Shown here in pieces: positions 55,101-64,000 of a DNA stretch of 64,000 bases (its first letter is position 1; every line of letters begins with the position of its first letter). Origin of the DNA: Siderastrea siderea (Eukaryota > Cnidaria > Anthozoa > Scleractinia > Rhizangiidae); NCBI GenBank assembly GCA_964030785.1, contig OZ034968.1, positions 74,384,427 to 74,448,426 on the forward strand, written 5' to 3'. The notes below the pieces were generated by a model. It was not told the DNA's origin. It did not search any database and saw nothing but the letters and a program-made list of their open reading frames with translations. The position numbers and the translations under genes are program-made.

Positions 55101-55889
55101 TATTTTGACAGCCACACATAAATTGAAGTAAAATACATACCAGTATTCGTATTCTGCTGTATTGCTGTACTGATTTATTGTGTAGCTAAATTGGATAAAG
55201 TTAAAATAAATCAAAAGCAATAAATTAACCGTATAATATGTATGCCGTGTGAAACTAAACTCAAGTTTTGACAATACAAAAGCAAAACTTGAAGTAAATA
55301 CGCTGTTACTCTCATTTTGGGGAGCCTGAAGAAAAAAAGCAAGCTACGAGCATTAATTCTCTATAGTGACGCACAAAATCTCAAGCGATCTCGTCAGTTC
55401 AGCGATGACACATTTTATATCTGAACATTACAAAGGTAATTGTAGACACCCAAGGCTTTCAAGGATTCAATACCGTATTTGGACCCATGCCCTGCGCACT
55501 GCGTATAAAATACTGTACTGAATCAACCGTGAAAATTCAATCGCTTTTCTTGGTTCTCTCATCTAGTTTGCCATGTCACCTTACATTGCACATTCATGCT
55601 TTTAACTCCATTGGTATTAATCAAAGTTGCGCAGTAAGGAAAACGGACATTTGTTTGAGAGAATCCTAGAGCACCAATAAGACGAACCTTTATTTATTTA
55701 ACTTCTGTACGGGACGCTATGTTTTGTCAAGTAGTAGAACACTTTTCTGCAGATTTTGTGGTAAACGTCTGAGACCGATTTACAAAACAAACGAAAGCAA
55801 AAGTTCTAGACCTGGCGGGAATCGCTCTTTGAAAGCACGCGAATAAGACTTAAAGGCCAAACAGAAGTGAGAGTTCGAGAGCCCAGGAT

Positions 55890-56005
55890 AGTCGCTGAAG
55901 AGCGCACGAGAGTGGCCGAGAGAGCACGAGAATGGCCGAGAACGCACGAAAGTGGCCGAGAGGGCACAAGAGTGGCCGAGAGCGCACTAGAGTCAACGAG
56001 AGTTC
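55890..56005. repeat. Minisatellite, about 21-22 bp unit
   Basis: Several tandem copies of a unit like agagtggccgagagcgcac, with point variants. Confidence 0.85.
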
Positions 56006-57985
56006 TTGGCGAAATAAGAGCGAAATAAGAGCTACACTCACTCGTCAACTCTTGTTCTCGTTTGGCCCGAGCTTAATATTGTATAATTGAAATACCAGAG
56101 GAATAATACAACTCCTGATTATGAAGGGCTTATGTCCCTTATTGGAAAATGAAATGAACCGTAGAAGTTTCCTCCAAGAAATTAACCTGCAGACTTTGTA
56201 GAGATGACAACTATTTTGGGAACCTTACAAAAGATGGGTGGTATTGTAAGCAGTTTTGGCCGGGAGCGTCCCCAAGTCGCCAAGTGGTGCAACTCAGTAT
56301 TTAGTCAATGCGCTAGCTCCTTTTGGCTCTCAGGAGACTGGGATACTTGAATTCACTGTCTGACACTCCAGGGAAGTACTCTGAGCTGCCGATTAAATAG
56401 CAGTTTAAAACGTTCTAAATTAATTGTACTTCAAACTGCAAAAGGGCCACTCCACAGTTGCCATGTAACGGGTTGCTTTGTCCAACCGCTTGGAAAGCAC
56501 TGCAGAGGAGGCTTGCAAAAAGCTTGTTCGCAGAGTAAGCACTCAATGGAGCTGTATCCAGATGAGATTCAGATAAGGCGGAGTATAACTATATTCGTTT
56601 GATAATTTGCCCTCATGGAGGCTCTTTTTGGGGATCCATTTTTAAAGACAGTAAAAAGTACACATTGATAAATATAACTGAAAATATTTTATTTACAAAG
56701 TTTGCAGACTGATTAATGGAAAATTATTTATAATTACAAAATACAGTTTATGTAGAGCATTATTTTTCTACTGCATTATTATAATATTTTTATTATATAT
56801 TTATTGATAAAAACCTTTTAGATTAAGTAAGACTTTTGGAAAAACAAAACAGAATTTAAAACACTTTCATGGAATGATTAAGAATTTTTGGCAAGAAACG
56901 ATTATTGTTAAGATTAAGGAAGGTTCGTTTTCTTTAAAACTCTCTTGAAGAAAACAACTTTCTAGATCTTAATCTTAATTTTCGTTTACTAAACTCATGA
57001 ATTAACTACTACAGTATGTTTACTCGTATATTAATCCTACACAAGATAACTAAGATCATTAGGACCTTACAGATATATAGAAAATAGACATATCTTATAG
57101 AAATATCTTAATACGCGACCCTATGAAAGGATGAAGGGTTTCCATCAGGGTAACCACTAACTCACAAGCAAGTCCTCTCCCACCCCTCCCCAACCCAAAT
57201 TTCTGCTGTCCGTTGTCGGCATTCGCTCAATTCAAGATGACAGCTGTGTTGAGACTTGACTACGCTCCCCACCCTCCCAACCCTCACTCTTATCTATATA
57301 CCTTCACACAATTACGAAAACAATGTCACGTCTAGGAACTTCCAGATTATTTTGTCAAACATAAATTGAATGCTGCCATCTTGAAATGAGCAAAAAACAA
57401 TATGGAGTTTCTGAGCAGTAGCAAAGGAAGCCAAGCGCCTGACGTACATAAGCAGAGAACCGTAAACGCGGTTTACATCAGCCTAATTCCCAGGTTTTCT
57501 CTTCCTCTCGTGGGCATTTCGCACCAAGCTCATAAGAGCAGGAAGGGAAAGTCTGGGTACTAGGTTGGAGGTAAACTTTTCAACACCCTGCTTACGACTT
57601 TCTGATTTTCCTACCAAAGTGATCAATCAGCAGACAACATTGTTAGAAGATGCGAGGTACTTTTAGCCACAACTTCCCTAATTTTTGAAAAAACAAAACA
57701 AAACAAAACAAAGAGTCACAAGACAGCTTTGTTGTGCTAACATAATTTGCCTGTCAAATGTTTCTATTGACTGCGCTAGAAAATAGAAACTTCGAATGTT
57801 ACGATTTATAGCAGCATCAATATCCGGAGTCTTCCTTTGCCACCCCCATCTCTCGTTTGTATTACTTCAGTGTTAAGTTCAGAGTAACAATATAAAACAT
57901 TTTGAAGCAGAACAACGTGAAAACGATGTGTAGTCGATGATATCTAAGTTACGAGTGCCTTGTATTTCAAAGTCTATGAATTCAG

Positions 57986-57991
57986 TTTATT
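57986..57991 (-). terminator. Candidate poly(A) signal of the PIM-like kinase gene
   Basis: Minus-strand AATAAA 75 bp after the stop. Further candidates lie downstream (for example near 56688), so the 3' UTR may be longer. Confidence 0.45.
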
Positions 57992-58065
57992 GATTCAATA
58001 ATAGATTCTTCCATAACTGGTGACAGGTTCCTGTTGGCCGATAGCAGCAGTGAAGCAGTAAAGTT

Positions 58066-61000
58066 TTAGTTTGTCATGGCGAACCATGGATGCTGCAGAG
58101 ATTGTTTCAGTGTCGGGCGATTGCATGGATTTGTGTTCAGTAGGGAATAGATCAGATTCTTCAGCTCTGTTGAAAATAGACAATAAAGGGTAGTTATTAT
58201 TCCACTCTCGCGCCATTTTACCATATAAGGTCAAGAGAACGCGCAAAATAAGCTACGGTATTGCCCAGTAAAATTATTTATTATTCCACTCTTGCGCCAT
58301 TTTACTATATAAGGTCAAGAGAACGCGAAAAATATGCCACGGTATTACACAGTAAAATTATGTATTGCACTGTGAAATCCAGGTTTCACAGGTTTTCTGG
58401 CCGAAGGATTGGAAAAAAGAAATTTTGAAGTAATTTTTTTCAAGTGGAATAATAAATCTCTTATTCGATGGTTTAACATATAATACGCGCAGACATTTTA
58501 CTCATTTTGCTCATATGTTAAACCATCGAACAAGATGTATGTATTGCACTGCAAAATCCAGATTTCACAGGTTTTCTGGCCGAAGGACTGGAAAAACCCA
58601 ACTTTGACGTGATTTTTTCAAGTGGAATAATAAATCTCTTATTCGATGATGGCTTGACATATAATACGCACTGACATTTTGCTCATTGCTCGTATTTTCC
58701 TCGCCCCTTCGGGGCTCGGAAAAATACTACGCAACTCGCAAAATATCCGCGCGTATTATATGTTAAACCATCGAATAAGATGTATATATTTGAATAAGCT
58801 AAGCGGGAGGGAGTTATCAGGGGAGTTATTCCCAATCACGGATGTAGAGGCTCTTCTAAATGTGCTTGTTGTAGCTGTTCTTGGTGATGAATCGAATTGT
58901 TCGGTGTGTTTCGAGGTGATCAGGAGACAAAGACAAAGCCTGTGTTCAATGAAGTAAGTGTAATACCTGGAGACAGATAGTGAGGCACTCTAGGCTGCAT
59001 GCTAAGAGCATGACTTTGATGTTTAAATGCCGGTTTACTTGGTGACAGCATATCCACCAGAAGAATTCCCATCTGCCATACAGTGCCCTGACAACCATCA
59101 TACTGTTTGTATTGTATGTACTCGGGTGGCGTGTAATGTGGTGTACCTGGAAATAAAGATATCACACGATTGAAATTAATTCACGCAGGTTTCCGCAGGT
59201 TACAAAAGATAAGGGAGGCAGTGCCGGTGTGCAAAGTGTTGTGTTTATCAGTTAGTCCACAAGTTTTAGTCAAAGCCAACGACTGACTGTTCACTGAAGT
59301 GACTTTCTGTTCGACATACTGACTGAGGGACTAATCACTGAACCGACTGACTAATGATTTTGTGACCGACTGATGTACAGACTGACTGACTGGCTGACTG
59401 ACGGACCGACGGACGGACGGAAGGACGGACGGACAGATCGAACAAACGCATGAATGACCAACAAATTGACGAATGTTGGACGGACTGATTGACTGATCCG
59501 ACTGAGTGAAAGACTGATTAACTGACTTTGTGGTTCTCTTTTGGGTAACTGACTGACTGACTGACTGACTGACTGACTGACTGGCTGGCTTGCTGGCTGG
59601 CTGGCTGGCTGGCTTGCTGACTGACTGACTGACTGACTGACTGACTGACTGACTGACTGACTGACTGACTGACTGACTGGCTGACTGACTGACCGACTGT
59701 TTAACAGACGTTTTGACTGTGGGCTGGCTGACTGACCGACTGACTGACTTGGTGAGTCTGATTGACTGACATACAGACGACCGACCGATTGACTCACAGA
59801 ACGAAAAAGCTGAGGTGCAGCCTTTCACCATCTGAGGCTTTTGACAGATTCTTTATGAATAGTTAAAGCGAGACGATACACATTCAGGATTTTATTTTGA
59901 ATTATTGGACATTTCACCATACTCACCTCTGAACTTTGTGAAAGGTTCCAGTTGAACTTCGGATGACAGACCAAAGTCAATGAGCTTGACTTCATCACTG
60001 CTCATATCTACAAGTATGTTCTCTGGTTTGATATCTCGATGTAGGACGCCCTTTTCCTCACAGCAGATGTTAGCTTGCAGGATTTGGGCAAAGTATCGTC
60101 GGACCTCTCTTTCTGTCAGTGTCTTGTTCTGCTTGTATCGGTCCGCTATGATGTCAAACATATCCTTGCATTTCTCAGGTCTTTCCATGACGTACACAAA
60201 GTATTCTTCTGTGTCGATCACTTCATAAATATCAACCGCGTTTTTGTTTCGCGCTTGGCGTTGAAGATAAGCTTCAGCGGGAATTTCTCGTCCGTTAATC
60301 TGTAACAGAAGAGAGAGAGAAGGGTGAGCTATTGATTCTCTACTAATTTACCGTAGTTTCAGTGACTTCACTAATAGCTAACCCATGAGGCATAGACTGT
60401 TCCACGGTGGCAAAGCCTTTAGATGCATGTAAAAATAACCAGAATGAGAGCATCGGAATTGACGGTGATAATAGGTTCGCGGAGCACAGTTCTAACTGTC
60501 ATGTGGTTAACAATTTTGCTCATCAGATACTCGTTCGTTTCTCTACACCGAGGAATAGGAAGAAAAATGAGTTACGGATTCTGTGTTTGCTGCAGGTTTG
60601 CAGTGGCTTCCTGACATTTCAAAGCAATAATTCCCCAATTTACCCCTGAGACATATAAAACTTCTACATGGAGTCACGGCCTTTTCTATGGCCACAAATG
60701 AGACGAAGAACTGGAACTCAAAGTGATACTAGTCGCGTCGTGTTACATTTTACCAACCTTTCTAAATTCTTTGACTGAACTTTTATGTACAAATTTAAGC
60801 GCCACCTGAGAAAAAAACAAACAGAGGTAGTTTTGAAGAAATGTGTTATTGGAGGTGCGTTGGTAGGGAAGTGAAATTTGGATTTATTAACTAAGTTGAT
60901 AAGGTAAATTGGCCACCGTAAAGAAATTCAAAATCAGACGTTTCGAGCGTTCGTCCTTCGTCAATTTCTTCCTTTGTTTATGCTGGAAATATTCTCTGGA

Positions 61001-62703
61001 ACTGACCATCTCAGCTGCTAACTGACGAAAAACACCGCACCCTTCAAAGCTTCTGACGATAACAAGACAATAAAATACAACATGAAAAACGACTCACTGG
61101 CAGATTGTCTTTCTTGCGAGTTGCGGCCATGACTTCACCAAACCCACCAGCTCCAAGAACTTTTCCCAAATCATACCGCTCAACAAACGCAGCTGAAATT
61201 TTGGAAAAGGAGAAAAAAAAAACATTGAGTAAAATCTTCTAGCATTTCAACATTATTCTCATCAATGTTGCCAGTTCGCAGCCGAGAGTTTGCCCTAAAC
61301 TGTAAAGAAATTAAAGCATTTAACTTACGTTTTGATGTAATTTTCTTTATGTAATCGGGAGTTTCAGTTGGTATTTCGACACCCGGCTCGTCTTCGAAAC
61401 TGTAGTTTTGGCTGGATGAGCTGCTCGCAGACAATGTAAATTTGATCTCATTCACTGGCCACGGACATCCCTAAAGATATAAGAAAATCAGTTTAGTACA
61501 ACATTTGTGATATTTTTGCTTAGAATTCATCATACGGAAGATATAATATTGACCAAAATGAGATAAAGAGGGTAAACGTTGTCTTCACCAATGAACCAGA
61601 GATCATTCGCACTCACCCATGTGAGTTGAATGGACAATCTCATCAAAGAAATTGAGAGCTTTGTGCAGAGATTGCAGTGATTTTGTTGCCTTAAATTTCC
61701 TTAAGGGTTTGAGGCTGTCCTTACTAAAACAGGGAGTTAAAAACAAAAAGAGAATATGTTACGCTTTCCTGAGGACTTCCTCGATTCTCGACGTCCTCTG
61801 TGTTTCATTTTTTAGGGAACAAAGCAAAGCCGACGACAAACTTATTCCGTGCTCCGCTACGAATAGCTTAACTGAATCATAAGCTTAATGAAATAACAGT
61901 GCTATGATGAAGAAATCTCGATTGTTTGAGGAATCCACGGTTTCTTGTATTCTAGAAAAGACTCCTATTCTGCGATATTAAGCTCCATGTCTACAAACGG
62001 CAACACCTCGAGGCGTACAAAGCTATAATTAACAACAGTACTTTAATTGTCTGTTTTCCCATACTAAAATGGCAAGTATATTCTATTTGCACCGTATTAA
62101 AAGGATTATTTTTACATACCTTGTAGTCGAAAGACAAATAGCTATCGAGGCTACTGATTTTCTTCCCATCGTCTTGGGGCTTGGGTTCCGCACCCCTTAC
62201 ATCTCTTAATCTTTCAAAGCGACTGAAAACAACAAAAAGTGAGATTCAATGTACAAGCTTGAATTGGGTGGTGAGATGAAATCATTTTGGTATTACCTCT
62301 TTGGTTTACATTGGCTTCTGTTTCGTCCTTCGCTGAAGCATCCCTGTAGAAGATTTTCAAAAACGAAAATTTGGAAAAGACACTTTTAAGTTATTATTCA
62401 ACTTTAATACGAAATGAAAAGTAAACAATAAGTTTTTTCTAATTGTTAATATTGTGATTTGCCCTCAGTCTTGTTCTAATATAGAAGACTTAAATATGTT
62501 TTTCTAATGCGCCCTTTTTATAATGAAAGCAATTTCTCACTCACCCTGTTTAGCAGTCGAACTTTCTTTCGCAGAAAAATGGGTTCACTTCCCAGCTTTC
62601 TCTTTCGAGATTTCATTTTTTGTTCCGAGGAAGTCGGATCATTGACGAACTTTTCATCAAAAGCGGACTTCGCTCTTGAAACGTATTCACTCATCTCAGA
62701 CAT
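58066..62703 (-). CDS. PIM-like serine/threonine protein kinase with N-terminal extension
   Basis: Nine minus-strand exons: 62703-62545, 62343-62297, 62222-62120, 61470-61329, 61192-61098, 60805-60758, 60299-59927, 59146-58967, 58166-58066. They give 415 residues. Residues 1-150 are a Ser/Lys/Glu-rich extension with no domain I recognise. The kinase domain follows: LGAGGFGEV glycine loop, VALK lysine (186), hinge MERPE (E237-R238-P239), HRDIKPEN (285-292), DFG (306-308), GTPHYTPPE. The proline in the ERP hinge and the TVWQMGILLVDML pattern (PIM1 has AAVWSLGILLYDM) are PIM hallmarks. PIM kinases are constitutively active survival kinases; catalytic Lys, HRD Asp and DFG Asp are all present, so activity is expected. 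Vertebrate PIMs lack such a long N-terminus. The ATG at 62703 is preferred for its short downstream MSEMSEY start; an in-frame ATG exists at 62781. Confidence 0.9.
58190..58790. repeat. Block of duplicated inverted-repeat sequences
   Basis: attattccactc(t/c)(c/t)gcgccattttac occurs at about 58196 and 58279. A longer unit (cagatttcacaggttttctggccgaagga ... tttcaagtggaataataaatctcttattcgatg, quoted in parts) occurs near 58380 and again near 58560. Complementary gttaaaccatcgaa motifs form inverted pairs. This looks like a MITE inserted and partially duplicated inside the last intron of the kinase gene. Confidence 0.65.
59331..59800. repeat. (GACT)n tetranucleotide microsatellite
   Basis: Perfect gactgact runs from about 59547 to 59680, with degenerate ggct/ggac variants around them. 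It lies in the kinase intron between exons 7 and 8. Long open frames rich in Ser, Val and Gln arise from it on the minus strand and are not genes. Confidence 0.95.
60874..60966. mobile_element. MITE, AAATTTGGATTTATCAACT family, half copy
   Basis: aaatttggatttattaacta, gataaggtaaattggccacc and cagacgtttcgagcgtt match one arm and core of the 31028 family. Located in a kinase intron. Confidence 0.65.
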
Positions 62704-63933
62704 ATTCGATAAATTAAACTGACCAACAAACAAGTAACTTTTACACTGTGAACAAACAACACAAGTGAATTGTGTGTTCACGATAAGCTAACCTGTACAC
62801 AACTGATTGTTTCTATGGTAAACTCCCATTTTGTCGTTTATGACGTCTTTGTGGTGTTTTGCTCGTTCTTAGAATGCACGCGCACAAGAGAACATTGAAG
62901 TCATGGAACTTTAAAATCAGTTGTTCCATGTTTTATTAGCTATCCATGGTTTTTCAGGCTAATTATTTTACGCAATGTGGTTTTATTTTGAGAAAACCTG
63001 GGCAAACGCATAACGAGAAAATACTGTGCTGCCGGACATGCTTGAAGTAAAAATCTGCGAAGATATCTAGAGAAATTAACCGAAAAAACCTGATACAAAG
63101 CAAATAGTTGACAAGCGATCAGCTAGAAGCGTTGAAACTGAAATAGCAGTATAAGTTTTAATACTTCTCTGTTTGAACATAAGCTTAAATAAGTCTTAAG
63201 CTTAAGATTACCTGTCTCCCGCGCGAAAATCTTGTATTGGTGTGTGAAAGGGGCAAACAACGAGTTCAATGCAACGTCCTTGTGGAGAACAATAAACTTC
63301 CCAATGGACTTGACTCTTTTCCCGCGGAGAAATACATGTAACTTCAACAAACAAACGCTGCGTTCTTCAGTAGAAACAAACCCAGGCCAGACCATTTCGA
63401 CTGTAGCGAACTTCTTTCACCAAACCTGTTTCTCAGTTACATGTAATTCATGCTCGGTTGGTGGAACTTGATAGATATGAAAAGCTTTCTTCTGCATTTG
63501 TTGTCAGTATTTCTTTCAAATTTTAAGCCAGTTTTCATTCAATTTATGGCAAAATTTACAGTTATTTTCTAGCATTGAGTTAGAACTTTTGGTTTAAAAA
63601 AAAAACAACTTGGCGCAGAGACGATGAGCTTGACCAATCAGAAGCAACTATTTTTCCCTTTTTGACCAATCCGAATTCACCATTTTTATCGCTCTTTCCC
63701 ACACTTTCGCGCTTTACGACGCTGCTTATATACTGATTTCTACAGACAAGCGCTAAGCCATCCATACACGGCGTTATTGCTCAGGGAATGAATAAGCGAT
63801 CTGGAAAGAATACGAACGGAAATAAAAAATGTCTGTCAATTCTTAATTTTAAATTAGAATAATCAGACGTCAACAATAGCCGGCCTGGGCACTAGCCTCG
63901 ACTCATTCTCTCTCTTTTCTCAAACCAATCAAC
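62704..63933. other. Divergent intergenic stretch upstream of the PIM-like kinase
   Basis: No gene is recognised. Two inverted CCAAT-like motifs (gaccaatcag near 63635, gaccaatccg near 63664) and a TATA-like cttatatact near 63726 lie 200-300 bp before the ATG at 63934 and may be promoter elements of the next gene. Confidence 0.45.
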
Positions 63934-64000
63934 ATGGCGGACGACAACATGTGTTCCACAAGAAAGAAGTGGAAACCTTCGAGTTTACTGCGCTCACGAA
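63934..64000 (+). CDS. Possible first coding exon of next gene, cut by window end
   Basis: aacatggcggacg is a good start context and a YY1-like motif. The frame stays open for 22 codons (begins MADDNMCSTRKKWKPSSLL) to the window edge. I do not recognise the product. Confidence 0.35.
   Translation, partial: MADDNMCSTRKKWKPSSLLRSR

Larger units (their letters stand above)
53046..58065. other. Intergenic stretch with repeats, no gene recognised
   Basis: AT-rich. It contains inverted-repeat elements at 53351 and 54380, a dispersed repeat at 54967, a minisatellite at 55890, an AT-rich low-complexity zone (about 56640-57120) and the kinase 3' UTR at its end. Confidence 0.55.

Noticed and set aside
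55890..56005. CRISPR-like array
   Set aside because: The repeats are contiguous with no unique spacers, and the DNA is animal; it is a minisatellite.
55806..56048. Ser/Leu-rich minus-strand open frames
   Set aside because: Translation of the ~21-bp minisatellite.
59331..59831. 166- and 148-residue Ser/Val/Gln-rich open frames
   Set aside because: They are products of the (GACT)n microsatellite, which has few stops in any frame.
63123..63765. Open frames of 60-90 residues upstream of the last ATG
   Set aside because: No splice, start or similarity support; AT-rich intergenic sequence.

Overview
This window is eukaryotic, animal nuclear DNA, most likely from an anthozoan cnidarian and probably a stony coral. 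The genes are intron-rich, with canonical GT-AG introns of about 0.1-4 kb. The background is AT-rich, and introns are packed with small inverted-repeat elements, CR1/L2-like retrotransposon remnants and a tRNA-derived repeat of a type I associate with coral genomes. The species assignment is an inference.

Seven protein genes can be reconstructed exon by exon, plus the first bases of an eighth. In order: (1) + strand 1099-8858, the 3' part of an alpha-catenin-like gene, preceded in the same reading frame by two ILEI/FAM3-type domains; (2) - strand 20817-10979, an L-type lectin of the VIP36/VIPL (LMAN2) family; (3) + strand 21156-35325, the splicing factor SLU7; (4) - strand 38425-37358, a FADS6-like desaturase in one coding exon; (5) + strand 40382-47942, TAF1B, an RNA polymerase I initiation factor; (6) + strand 51936-53045, an intronless XK-related membrane protein; (7) - strand 62703-58066, a PIM-like serine/threonine kinase with a long N-terminal extension; (8) + strand 63934 onward, a possible first exon cut by the window edge.

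Genes 1 and 2 converge with almost abutting poly(A) signals. Genes 2 and 3 share a 338-bp divergent promoter. Genes 3 and 4 converge, and 4 and 5 diverge. The genes are not functionally linked: they cover adhesion, secretory-pathway glycoprotein sorting, splicing, lipid desaturation, rRNA transcription, membrane biology and signalling.

The most unusual feature is gene 1. Two ILEI modules, each made of two exons with all boundaries in phase 1, sit just upstream of an otherwise typical alpha-catenin actin-binding region. This looks like exon shuffling followed by tandem duplication, and it places a fold normally seen in secreted or lumenal proteins into a cytoplasmic junction protein. The repeat content is also informative: a TAGCCTG-ended MITE family with 9-bp target duplications, a solo LTR with a 5-bp duplication, a decayed Crypton-like element inside inverted ends, two large fold-back elements, a 1.25-kb TIR element with nested insertions, and a three-copy tandem tRNA-like array.
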